A DNA stretch of 64,000 bases from Pseudomonadota bacterium (lineage in GTDB: Bacteria; Desulfobacterota; Desulfobulbia; Desulfobulbales; SURF-16): the NCBI GenBank assembly GCA_018897105.1, contig JAHILF010000031.1, positions 1-64,000 of the forward strand, given 5' to 3'. Below are positions 37,097-44,493 of this stretch, piece after piece (position 1 is the stretch's first letter; each line of letters opens with the position of its first letter). Under the pieces are notes generated by a model, which saw only the letters and a list, made by a program, of their open reading frames with translations, made no database searches and was not told where the DNA came from. Made by a program: the position numbers and the translations under genes.

Positions 37097-37858
37097 ATGA
37101 CTAAAGACGAATGGAAAGAGCTTGTCAAAGGAATCTGTAACCAAAAAATTCTACCAAAACTTCGAAAAATTCATAGGAAGTATCACCCTTTTGAAATTTA
37201 TGAAAGATTCCCATTCGGTGATAGAAGAATCTATAAGTCATCGCGCACAATACGCTTTATCGAAGAAAATTTTGATGATGACGACGATCTTACCAAAATT
37301 TTCAACACAGAATATCTCGGTAATACGCTTGACAATCTTCGATGGGGTATCGAAAACAGCAATCGTCTCGTACTCAAAACTGGAATATCCGATGTTATCG
37401 AAGAGTTCTTTGAAGAAATAGTAGATGGGATGGAAATTTCAGATATCCCGAATGTTGATTTTGATGCATTGAGGGAAGCTGGAAGCCAAGATCCGAAAAG
37501 TGAAATCCTTGTCTCAATGATCAGGACGAAAAAAATCAAAATGAAACTTCGTTACAATTCAAATTTGAATGAGAGTGAAATGCGCTACTCTCTTCATGAG
37601 AGCGAGAAAATAGTAGTTAGAAAAAAAGAGCAGTTAGAACACTGTGACAAAGATAACCCTCCCACTAAAAAGAAAATATTTAAGGGCTTAGGTGGGATAT
37701 GCCGTGGGGCTATTCTAACGGGGGTTGATATCGGTCTTTTGGCTGGGCTTTGGCCAGTTCCCCTTTCACCTGACACTACTACAGTCGGCGCGGTTGCATC
37801 TATTACTACCGGAGTTGGAGACATCATGATAGCTATTGGTGAGCTTCGGGGTGAATAA
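37097..37858 (+). CDS. Integron cassette 2, gene b: protease companion with C-terminal hydrophobic segment
   Basis: Protein of 253 residues, not recognised. Residues 1-200 are charged and soluble, with an Asp-rich stretch (EENFDDDDDLTKIF near 56-69). The last 55 residues contain two hydrophobic stretches (GICRGAILTGVDIGLLAGLW and VGAVASITTGVGDIMIAIG) that may insert into a membrane. A Lys-rich linker (PPTKKKIFKGLGG) precedes them. It is co-directional with the protease gene and 17 bp downstream, so the pair is probably one transcript. A protease next to a protein with a latent membrane segment recalls gasdermin-type modules, but I see no gasdermin signature. The cassette end is lost or displaced by the IS256 insertion. 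Confidence 0.65.
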   Translation: MTKDEWKELVKGICNQKILPKLRKIHRKYHPFEIYERFPFGDRRIYKSSRTIRFIEENFDDDDDLTKIFNTEYLGNTLDNLRWGIENSNRLVLKTGISDVIEEFFEEIVDGMEISDIPNVDFDALREAGSQDPKSEILVSMIRTKKIKMKLRYNSNLNESEMRYSLHESEKIVVRKKEQLEHCDKDNPPTKKKIFKGLGGICRGAILTGVDIGLLAGLWPVPLSPDTTTVGAVASITTGVGDIMIAIGELRGE

Positions 37859-37889
37859 AAAACAGAAGAATCACATATCAAGTCAATTC

Positions 37890-39162
37890 GGTAGTGTAAA
37901 ATTCTTTCTGTAAATTCCGTTGAGGCTGGTTACAAAAAAGCAAGCCACGACTTATCTTTCCGTTTTTCACCCACCACGGTCAAAATCAGAAGGAGATCAT
38001 CATGGCTTGCTTAACACAGGATACTCAATTTGGAGAGCTTTTGGAACTTGTAGCGTCAAAAGGGTTAGATGAAATTTCGGAGCCTGTTGCGCTGCTTTTC
38101 AATCTCGCAATGCGCTTGGAAAGAGAAAAATATCTCAAAGCCGGCGCCTATGAACGAACAGAGCAAAGGGAGGGCTATGCCAATGGCTTTAAGCCAAAGA
38201 CGATCAAGACCAGGTTTGGCCAACTTGACCTTGCCGTGCCTCAGGTCAGAGACGGCGGCTTCTACCCCAATAGTCTTGAAAAAGGGATGCGTTCCGAACG
38301 TGCCTTGAAACTGGCCCTGGCTGAAATGTATATCCATGGCGTTTCCACCCGGAAAGTGGCGCGGATTACAGAACAAATGTGCGGCTTTGAAATCTCATCT
38401 GGCCAAGTGAGCAGGGCCTCTGCTGACCTTGATGATCTCTTGGAAAAATGGCGAAATCGGCCATTGGGCTGCTTCCCTTATGTCTATTTGGATGCCATGT
38501 ATGAAAAAGTTCGCCAAGGAGGTCAGGTCGTTGACTGTGCTGCATTGATTGCTATTGGCGTCGATGATACTGGCAGACGCCAAGTCTTGGGCGCCTCTGT
38601 CAAATTATCGGAACACGAGGTGCACTGGCGCTCGTTTCTGAATAGTTTGCAGAGCCGTGGGCTGCATGGCGTGCATTTATTTATAAGTGATGATCATGCC
38701 GGTCTGAAGGCTGCAAGAAAAGCGATTTTCCCAGCAACGCCTTGGCAACGGTGCCAGTTTCATCTACAACAAAATGCGCAGTCTTATGTCCCCAAAAAGT
38801 CATTAAAAAAAGGGGTGGCAGCGGAAATTCGGGCCATTTTTAATGCCCCGAGTGATACCGAAGCAAAACGCCTCGTGGGGTTGTTTGTTGATAAATATGA
38901 AAAGGTTGCCCCTCCTCTGTCTCAGTGGGCAGAAAAAAATATCCCGGAAGGGCTTGCTGCCATGCAGTTTCCCGAAGAGCACCAGAGGAAAATCCGAACT
39001 TCCAATATGCTTGAGCGGGTAAACAAAGAAGTCAGGAGGAGAACAAGGGTCGCTGGACTGTTTCCCAATGAAACATCATGCCTTCGGCTTATTAGTGCTG
39101 TACTTATGGAAATATCAGATGACTGGGCAACAGGGAAAAAGTATTTAAAATTATGCCAATAG
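37890..39162 (+). mobile_element. IS256-family insertion with one recognisable end
   Basis: An insertion in the cassette array. The left end begins GGTAGTGTAAAATTCTTTCT at 37890, typical of IS256-family termini. The transposase gene is complete. I could not find the matching inverted end after 39162, so the right boundary is unknown and the copy may be 3'-truncated. It separates cassette 2 from its expected attC. Confidence 0.65.
38002..39162 (+). CDS. IS256-family DDE transposase
   Basis: Transposase (Transposase_mut family) of 386 residues. Recognisable segments are YLDAMYEKVRQGG with the first Asp, HLFISDDHAGLKAARKAIFP with the second Asp, WQRCQFHLQQNAQSYVPKK, and RTSNMLERVNKEVRRRTRVA containing the catalytic Glu. 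The IS256 N-terminal zinc-finger-like part is present (FGQLDLAVPQVRDGGFYP). The frame is intact, so it could be active. AGGAG precedes the ATG. Codon use is more G+C-rich than the flanking cassettes. Confidence 0.93.
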   Translation: MACLTQDTQFGELLELVASKGLDEISEPVALLFNLAMRLEREKYLKAGAYERTEQREGYANGFKPKTIKTRFGQLDLAVPQVRDGGFYPNSLEKGMRSERALKLALAEMYIHGVSTRKVARITEQMCGFEISSGQVSRASADLDDLLEKWRNRPLGCFPYVYLDAMYEKVRQGGQVVDCAALIAIGVDDTGRRQVLGASVKLSEHEVHWRSFLNSLQSRGLHGVHLFISDDHAGLKAARKAIFPATPWQRCQFHLQQNAQSYVPKKSLKKGVAAEIRAIFNAPSDTEAKRLVGLFVDKYEKVAPPLSQWAEKNIPEGLAAMQFPEEHQRKIRTSNMLERVNKEVRRRTRVAGLFPNETSCLRLISAVLMEISDDWATGKKYLKLCQ

Positions 39163-39180
39163 ATGGCTCTTGGAGTCAGA

Positions 39181-39338
39181 AGTTTTTACTGCTTGCATAC
39201 CCCTTCAACGCTTGAATCGGCTAGGGCCTCTTCCGTGCAACCAAGCTGTCGTATGCTCAAAGCGGATGGTATACAAGCAGTAAAAACTCACGCTCGTGCC
39301 TCCTTGCTCGTGATCCCCGGTTAAATGTTCACGAGCGT
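39181..39338. repeat. Two successive hairpin-forming inverted repeats downstream of the IS256 transposase
   Basis: AGTTTTTACTGCTTGCATACC (39181-39201; 21 bases written as arm 1 ending CATACC) pairs with 39268-39288 with one mismatch, enclosing 66 bases. Directly after it ACGCTCGTG (39290-39298) pairs perfectly with CACGAGCGT (39330-39338), enclosing 31 bases. Neither matches the IS256 left end. They could be a small non-autonomous element or remains of an attC. Confidence 0.55.
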
Positions 39339-39352
39339 AACCCCGACAAGAG

Positions 39353-39553
39353 ATGAACTGTCGTTTGCGATATGAAAAAACGGGTGAGACCCGGGACGAT
39401 TTGATTTTTACAGAAAAGAAGTTGCTTTATCCAATACAAGAAAAAGACTTTGATATCGTGTTGCATTTTTTAAGAAAGTGGTGGCTAAATCATATCAGAA
39501 TTGAAGACGTAAAATATGCATCTTATGTAAAAGAAAAACTTGAGGCGATCTAA
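39353..39553 (+). CDS. Hypothetical small protein of an integron cassette
   Basis: A 66-residue protein without recognised motif, rich in charged and aromatic residues (HFLRKWWLNHIRIEDVKY). It is followed by the attC-like site at 39563 and has A+T-rich codons. AAGAG precedes the ATG. It may be a complete small cassette gene or the 3' remainder of a gene cut by the IS256 insertion; I cannot tell which. Confidence 0.5.
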   Translation: MNCRLRYEKTGETRDDLIFTEKKLLYPIQEKDFDIVLHFLRKWWLNHIRIEDVKYASYVKEKLEAI

Positions 39554-39562
39554 TAGCAAATC

Positions 39563-39693
39563 AGCTAACAAGGCACTGCACTGGAAAAAAAGGGGACAGG
39601 GGTTTGGGTTACTTCTCGGTACGCACCATGTTTATCTCTAATTCTATACATTTTGCTACGCACCCTTTTTTCCAGTGAGCTTTAACGTTCGAC
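39563..39693 (+). other. attC-like recombination site 2
   Basis: The outer boxes are AGCTAAC (39563-39569) and GTTCGAC (39687-39693). The inner arms AAGGCACTGCACTGGAAAAA and TTTTTTCCAGTGAGCTT pair with the left arm carrying extra bases, as in attC. Between them are about 85 bases of loop. The layout CTAACAAGGC ... TTTAACGTT is typical of integron attC sites. The next cassette would begin at 39688. Confidence 0.65.
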
Positions 39694-39738
39694 GGCGACA
39701 AAATGGTTGTTGAGCGCAACTAAAAAAAGAGAAATTGA

Positions 39739-40848
39739 ATGAAAAAGAAATTATTAGCAGGATTGGCAACTGGACTATTTCTATTTGGAATGGTTGGAAT
39801 AACACATGCAGTAATGATTGGTCAAGCCAACAATGATCAAAATGTCAAAGAAAAAGTTAAGCCCCCGACAGATGATGACGCGAAGTTTAAAAGAGATCTT
39901 GTATTTTCAAATGATCTCATACGTGTTTATTCACGCCCTCCGCATATTAGCACTGTTATGGGAAAAACACTGGAAAGTTTTTCTGGATTTGACATCGAGT
40001 ATGATTTCGAGCATGCAGACCGTGGAAAGTATTTAAGCTCACAATACTTAGCCCAAATATTATTTCCACTTGCAAGAAAACACAGCGGTCGCTTACTTAG
40101 CAGAGAAGATACAGTAACAGTTTACTATTATAAAAATGGAGAAACACATCATTGGGATTCAGTGGACTATTATTTTCCAGTTCAGGATTGGAATGGAAAG
40201 ACTGCAAAATATGCAGAAATTAAACATCATTATTTAGGTGAAGCAGCAGAAAAACAACAGAACAAATCAGATTCGTCATATTTAGGTGAGTGTGCGGTAA
40301 AAGGACCTTTCTGTGATCTGCCTGGTGGTAAATATCTCAATGCAATTTATAGAAACGATACCAGAACCTTAGATGCTATGGATAGTAAATATGCTCTTAG
40401 AACAGATTCATTGCTTGTCCACATCGCTAATCAATACATGTATGACTACGACAGGAAAACATACACTGGCTATTTTTTAAACACGGCTGCTGAGTGTTTT
40501 GAGTCCGGAGCCAGAACGAAAACATTTTCAATGACAACAGATGTGGTCAACTACAAAACTCTATCAGGGTTAGATGCTGGCAGTGTTGGTGGTGACAGAG
40601 TAGCGTCAACCTATACTGTTAATGCAGAATTTTATCCGTTGCTCTTAAAGATTGGGAGTCATTTGGGTGGTAATATTGAAGAAGTAATCGCACAAAACCT
40701 GAATCTTAAGGGTATGAACATGGCACTGAAAGGAGCAAAACAGTTACAAATAAAGTACTCATGTAAAAGCAATGAGGTAAAGCAGTTTGAAAAGAATCTT
40801 ATTTCTCTAACTGACCGGTTTCTTAAAAAGAAAAACTACAGTAGGTAG
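39739..40848 (+). CDS. Exported protein of unknown function in an integron cassette
   Basis: A 369-residue protein with a clear signal peptide (1-24, LLAGLATGLFLFGMVGITHA). That leader is nearly the same as leaders of PEP-CTERM-sorted proteins in Desulfobacterota, yet no PEP-CTERM anchor is present at the C-terminus, which ends with a Lys-rich helix. The mature part has Cys residues near 180-190 (LGECAVKGPFCDLPGG) that may form a disulfide, and many Tyr residues. No family is recognised. It is the only gene of the cassette between attC2 and the attC-like palindrome at 41068. Confidence 0.7.
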   Translation: MKKKLLAGLATGLFLFGMVGITHAVMIGQANNDQNVKEKVKPPTDDDAKFKRDLVFSNDLIRVYSRPPHISTVMGKTLESFSGFDIEYDFEHADRGKYLSSQYLAQILFPLARKHSGRLLSREDTVTVYYYKNGETHHWDSVDYYFPVQDWNGKTAKYAEIKHHYLGEAAEKQQNKSDSSYLGECAVKGPFCDLPGGKYLNAIYRNDTRTLDAMDSKYALRTDSLLVHIANQYMYDYDRKTYTGYFLNTAAECFESGARTKTFSMTTDVVNYKTLSGLDAGSVGGDRVASTYTVNAEFYPLLLKIGSHLGGNIEEVIAQNLNLKGMNMALKGAKQLQIKYSCKSNEVKQFEKNLISLTDRFLKKKNYSR

Positions 40849-41067
40849 TCAGGGAGAGCGCATGAAACTTGTAAATAAAATAAGCAGTTAATGTGTTAGG
40901 TGATTATAGCAATTATCTAAGATGAGGCCAAATTGGGGTCGGGCGACGATAACTAAATGATATATTAAACAATGCCACATTTCCCTCACTGTAAGTAGCT
41001 TATATTACAAGACCACACAATCAAATTTGGGTCAAAATTGGCACTATACAACTCAAGCGGCAAAAAG

Positions 41068-41126
41068 CGCCGAACCAATAAGGATTGATGCGACGTCTTT
41101 TTGTCGCTTTCAATCCTTTGTTCAAG
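41068..41126 (+). other. attC-like palindrome 3
   Basis: CGCCGAAC (41068-41075) is complementary at seven of eight positions to GTTCGACG at the start of the preceding cassette (39687-39694). The inner arms AAGGATTGATGCGAC and GTCGCTTTCAATCCTTT form a long stem with an extra base on the left. The loop is T-rich and no T-run follows, which argues against a plain terminator. It ends with GTTCAAG (41120-41126). Confidence 0.5.
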
Positions 41127-41241
41127 AGCCGCGATCGATCGAGTCTTTGGGGTATTGCTTCAGAGATGAAGATCCTGGGAAGAAAAAGTAAGGGGATATT
41201 TCTTGAGAAAGTTTGTTTTCGGCAGCGTGTGACACTTGGGG

Positions 41242-41330
41242 TCAGGTCTTGAAATATAAGAATACGGCAATTCAAGACCTGATAATCATCTAAAAGGCAC
41301 CTCGCGGGAGCTGGTTTCAGCTCCCGGTGC
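41242..41330. other. Pair of stable hairpins in the 658-bp gap before the toxin-antitoxin genes
   Basis: TCAGGTCTTGAA (41242-41253) pairs perfectly with TTCAAGACCTGA (41271-41282). Then CGGGAGCTG (41305-41313) pairs with CAGCTCCCG (41318-41326), extended outward by GCACC/GGTGC. No protein gene is supportable between 40849 and 41506; this may be structured RNA or repeat DNA. Confidence 0.5.
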
Positions 41331-41506
41331 GACCGGAAAGGTTGGGGGGACATAAGCAGACAGGGTACGTCCATAAAATTATAAAATCATCAACATTCGC
41401 ATACATTAGGCAGAAATCGTTGGCGTATCGTGTCGTCATATTTTGGGTAGCGCTTGCCTTATAGGCCTATTGGTGATACAAATAAAAGTACAATAGGAGG
41501 TACAGT

Positions 41507-41788
41507 ATGGGCAAGTTACCAAACATCATTCCGGTGAGCGATTTGAGGCAGGATGCCGCCAAACTCCTGAAACAATTGCGTAACAATAAAGAACCTTTGA
41601 TTATTACACAAAGAGGTCGGGCAACAGCGGTCATAATCGGTGTGGATGCCTATGAGCAATCTGAACACGAAAAAGAACTTTTGCGTCTTTTAGTAAAGGG
41701 AGAGAGGGAAATAGAAATAGGCGAAGGATACGACTTGGATACTGTCCTTGCCGAAGCCGACGTCCTTTTAGCCAAGGAACCTTCGTGA
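41507..41788 (+). CDS. Phd/YefM-family antitoxin
   Basis: Antitoxin of 93 residues. IIPVSDLRQDAAKLLKQLRN followed by EPLIITQRGRATAVII and VDAYEQ is the classic Phd/YefM DNA-binding N-terminal domain; the C-terminal part would wrap the toxin. It should neutralise the downstream toxin and repress its own promoter. AGGAGG lies 6 bases before the ATG. The stop codon overlaps the toxin's GTG start (GTGA), giving coupled translation. Such pairs are frequent in integron arrays, where they stabilise cassettes. Confidence 0.88.
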   Translation: MGKLPNIIPVSDLRQDAAKLLKQLRNNKEPLIITQRGRATAVIIGVDAYEQSEHEKELLRLLVKGEREIEIGEGYDLDTVLAEADVLLAKEPS

Positions 41789-42075
41789 AGGTTCAATTTA
41801 CACCTTCTGCCCGAACCCAATTTCTTTCCGCGCTATCTTATATCCGAAAGGACAAACCTTCTGCAGCAGTCAGTTTTCGGAATCAAGCTGAAAAAATTCT
41901 GCGCCGGCTTGAGGATTTTCCTGAATCCGGAAGAATCATACCGGAATTTCCTGATCTCCCTTACCGAGAGGTGATTCTATCGCCGTACCGGTTTTTTTAC
42001 AAAATCAAAGGCGATGTCGTTTGGGTTGTTGCAGTGTGGCATGGCGCGCAGCTTCCAAAGAAGCCGGTAACTTAA
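41785..42075 (+). CDS. RelE/ParE-family toxin
   Basis: Toxin of 96 residues beginning with GTG. KVQFTPSARTQFLSALSYI, RLEDFPESGRIIPEF and YREVILSPYRFFYKIKGD are typical of the RelE/ParE superfamily. Whether it cuts mRNA on the ribosome (RelE) or poisons gyrase (ParE) cannot be decided from the sequence; the PYRFFYKI segment is nearer to the ParE-type pattern. It is coupled to the antitoxin by a 4-bp overlap. Confidence 0.88.
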   Translation: MKVQFTPSARTQFLSALSYIRKDKPSAAVSFRNQAEKILRRLEDFPESGRIIPEFPDLPYREVILSPYRFFYKIKGDVVWVVAVWHGAQLPKKPVT

Positions 42076-42408
42076 CGCCGACCATGGCACAGTCATACCC
42101 GGTTTAGGCCGTGGTAGTGTCAACTTTTTTGTGTGAAATTATTCCAAGCCGATTCCTTGAGGGGCGGCAGGTTTTTCCGCACTTTCCCAATAGTAAAATC
42201 AGGTAACACCTTACTTAATTCGGTATGGAGTGTCCCCGGAATTCGAGGACTTTTTCTACAAACTCTTCGAGTTTGTAGAAGTAAAATTACTTTCGTAACT
42301 GCAAAATCTCAACATACAAAACTCCGATAACTTTTTGACAATGCGAAAAAATAGAGAAATAATCGATTACAAGCACTGTCTAACAAATCAAATAATAAGG
42401 AGGTCACT
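42076..42408. other. Gap with solo IS256-like end and a strong hairpin
   Basis: At 42113 a segment GGTAGTGTCAACTTTTTTGT resembles the IS256-family left end at 37890 (shared GGTAGTGT then AT-rich TGT-AAATT). No transposase follows, so it looks like a solo end. At 42254-42280 TTCTACAAACTC and GAGTTTGTAGAA form a perfect 12-bp stem with a 3-base loop. No gene is seen. Confidence 0.45.
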
Positions 42409-43008
42409 ATGTATGCAGTAGCCATAAACGGAAGTCCACGCAAAGGCGGGAATACTGAATTACTCCTCAAAGAGGTTCTCAGCGAACTTCATGATGCCGG
42501 CTGGGAAACAGAGCTTGTAAAGGTTGGCGGAACAGCAATTCGCGGTTGTATTGCCTGTGATAAATGTTTCAAAAATAAAGACAATCAATGCGCCACGAAA
42601 AAGGATAAATTTAACGAGATCTATGCAAAAATGCTGAAGGCTGATGCCATGATTCTCGGCTCCCCAACCTACTTTGCCGCGGTATCTGCTGATTTAAAGG
42701 CATTAATTGAAAGAGCAGGTTATGTTGCTTATGCCAACAATAACGCTTTTTCCGGAAAAATTGGGGCAGCGGTTGTGGCAGTGAGACGGGGCGGAGCCAC
42801 CCATGTATATGATACCATTAACCATATGTTCCAAATGTCAAGAATGATTATGCCTGGCTCAACCTACTGGAATATGGGCTATGGCCTCAACAAAGGAGAG
42901 GTTCTGGAAGATAAAGAAGGCCTGGCTAACATGCGCCACCTTGGAAAATGCATTGATTGGCTTGGCAAGGCCATTGAACCCACTATTGCCAACTATCCAA
43001 GGTCCTAG
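42409..43008 (+). CDS. Iron-sulfur flavoprotein-like NADPH-dependent FMN reductase family protein
   Basis: Flavodoxin-fold protein of 199 residues. The FMN phosphate loop is GSPRKGGNTELLL (8-20). The C-x2-C-x2-C-x7-C cluster CIACDKCFKNKDNQC (near 47-61) is the compact [4Fe-4S] motif of the archaeal/anaerobe Isf family. GSPTYFAAVSADLKALIER matches the flavodoxin-like active region. It should move electrons between ferredoxin-like donors and small acceptors, for example in oxygen or peroxide defence. AAGGAGG precedes the ATG. The next gene, a rubredoxin-like protein, lies 32 bp downstream and is a plausible redox partner. Confidence 0.85.
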   Translation: MYAVAINGSPRKGGNTELLLKEVLSELHDAGWETELVKVGGTAIRGCIACDKCFKNKDNQCATKKDKFNEIYAKMLKADAMILGSPTYFAAVSADLKALIERAGYVAYANNNAFSGKIGAAVVAVRRGGATHVYDTINHMFQMSRMIMPGSTYWNMGYGLNKGEVLEDKEGLANMRHLGKCIDWLGKAIEPTIANYPRS

Positions 43009-43040
43009 CTTTTCTATGTAAAAATTACAAGGAGTAGATC

Positions 43041-43313
43041 ATGACACAGATTAAAGAGGGTGTTTGTGAGGAATGTGGTAAAAATTACAGTGATATTACC
43101 ACGGTCTGCGGCCATTGCGGCTATTCCCCCCATGGGGCAACCCTCATGGCAAATGAGGATCCGTATTGGAAGTGCGGGGAGTGCGGCAGAACCGTTCAAG
43201 CTGCAAACCCACCGGAAAAATGCCCAAGCTGCGATGAAATTTGTGATTTCAAAAATATCACCTGCTACGCTCCTGAATGCGGTGGGCCGGGAAATATTGA
43301 TCCGCAGCTTTGA
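43041..43313 (+). CDS. Rubredoxin-like zinc-ribbon/iron protein
   Basis: A 90-residue Cys-rich protein. It holds an N-terminal pair of CxxC knuckles (CEECGKNY and CGHCGYSPHG) and a rubredoxin-like half (YWKCGECGRTV ... EKCPSCDEICDF). The four Cys CGEC and CPSC could bind one iron as in rubredoxin or rubrerythrin tails; the N-terminal knuckles may bind zinc. It is coupled to the flavoprotein gene by position and has its own AAGGAG site, so an electron-transfer pair is likely by inference. Confidence 0.75.
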   Translation: MTQIKEGVCEECGKNYSDITTVCGHCGYSPHGATLMANEDPYWKCGECGRTVQAANPPEKCPSCDEICDFKNITCYAPECGGPGNIDPQL

Positions 43314-43489
43314 TGTTACACGGTGGCTCTTGGTCACAGCTTCCCTGGCCACATCTTAGAGTATTTGGCAAAGCACTTGGGGGCACCCATTTTCACATGC
43401 CCCTCATTTTCAGATCCTTTTGCTCACCAAGGCACCATGACCCTACTGCGTCCTCAGGATTTATACTCATTTCATGCCCAGGAGATTTC

Positions 43490-43930
43490 ATGAAAAAATT
43501 GACTCTTTTTCTGTCCATGGTGTTTGCCTCTTCCCTCGTATTATCCGCTCAACCGGTACTGAGTAAATTATACCGGTGGGTCGATGATAACGGAAATATA
43601 CGTGTTACCGATTATCCTCCGCCATCAAGCTCAAGCGCAGGTCGTAACGATCCAACGCCACAAGCTCCTGTTGCCCGTCAACAGGTTGAGCTCTATATCA
43701 CCAGCTGGTGCCCTTACTGTAGAAAAGCGGAAGATTTTTTCCGTGCCCGTGGAATTCCTTTTAAGTCCTATGACATTGAAAAGGATAAGGAGGCAGCAGC
43801 CAGGAAAAATCAGCTTGATAAGGAAGGCGGTGTGCCTTTTGCCGTCATAAACGGTTTCACCATTCATGGTTTTAACCCGGAAGTGTATGCAGATGCGCTT
43901 AGGGACTCGGAAAATGCCAAAATACCCTAA
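43490..43930 (+). CDS. Exported glutaredoxin-like protein with DUF4124 N-terminal region
   Basis: A 146-residue protein. Residues 1-25 are a signal peptide, 26-43 a DUF4124-like segment (LYRWVDDNGNIRVTDYPPP), then a linker, and from about 65 a glutaredoxin fold with WCPYCRKAEDF (CPYC active site), the cis-Pro in GGVPFAVING, and a C-terminal helix. It would act in the periplasm on protein thiols. The ATG at 43490 with GGAG before it is preferred to a longer frame from 43310. This architecture is common in proteobacteria. Confidence 0.85.
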   Translation: MKKLTLFLSMVFASSLVLSAQPVLSKLYRWVDDNGNIRVTDYPPPSSSSAGRNDPTPQAPVARQQVELYITSWCPYCRKAEDFFRARGIPFKSYDIEKDKEAAARKNQLDKEGGVPFAVINGFTIHGFNPEVYADALRDSENAKIP

Positions 43931-44184
43931 CGCATCCCGTCTTCAGGCCATCTTTGGCCGTGCCTCAATCGCAAAATCCTCGCCGGAACACTGCTACGCC
44001 TGCGGTTTTGCTCAATCGGCGCAACCAAATCTGACCCAAATCCGGGCGCGATCCAGGTAAATTAACATTTTCCGAGTCCCTTAAAAGACAATAAAGCGGA
44101 AAAGGGGACAGATTTTTTTAGTTTTTAGACCCCACAGACACCAGGTGATCCAGGCATTAAATTTCTGAAGGAGGAAAAAATCAA
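43931..44184. other. Gap without a gene; imperfect palindromes
   Basis: GCAAAATCC and GGTTTTGC (about 43970-44010) form an imperfect hairpin, and GAAAAGGGGACAGATTTTTT near 44098 is similar to a motif in attC2 (ggaaaaaaggggacag near 39582). I see no gene. Confidence 0.35.
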
Positions 44185-44490
44185 ATGAGAATTTCAGACT
44201 GGCTGGATAAAAAGGAAGCGGAGAAGGTGGATGTATCTCAAATCGCCTTGCCTACAGATATGTCTTATGATGAAGTCCCGGATGAAACTATTTTTTTCAA
44301 AGAGATTAATCCTTGCGGGTTTCTCTGTAACGAGAATCATCCCTTTTCCAAGGTCGAACTCTTTGGCCACTGGTATTACTGTAGAGGTCAGGACAAAAAA
44401 GCAGGTATTCATTCATCAGAAATGAAGTGGAGGCTGTTTACCAAGGACAAAGATCTTGCTCTGCAAACGGCTAAAGCACACATAGAATAA
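44185..44490 (+). CDS. Hypothetical small protein upstream of a NapH-like ferredoxin
   Basis: A 101-residue soluble protein without recognised family. It has three Cys (NPCGFLCNE near 48-52 and WYYCRGQ near 70) and a C-terminal helix. AAGGAGG precedes the ATG by 12 bases. It is 3 bp upstream of the NapH-like gene, so the two are almost certainly co-transcribed and may work together; the function is unknown. Confidence 0.65.
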   Translation: MRISDWLDKKEAEKVDVSQIALPTDMSYDEVPDETIFFKEINPCGFLCNENHPFSKVELFGHWYYCRGQDKKAGIHSSEMKWRLFTKDKDLALQTAKAHIE

Positions 44491-44493
44491 AAA

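Noticed and set aside
40890..40900. GTTAGGT considered as an attC R' box
   Set aside because: It fits GTTRRRY but no pairing arms or complementary R'' box were found around it.
41298..41330. Hairpin considered as group II intron domain V or retron RNA
   Set aside because: No reverse transcriptase gene is near and the characteristic domain V catalytic triad was not seen.
41021..41374. 117-codon minus-strand frame between the exported cassette protein and the toxin-antitoxin pair
   Set aside because: It runs through the attC-like palindrome and two hairpins and has no recognisable domain.
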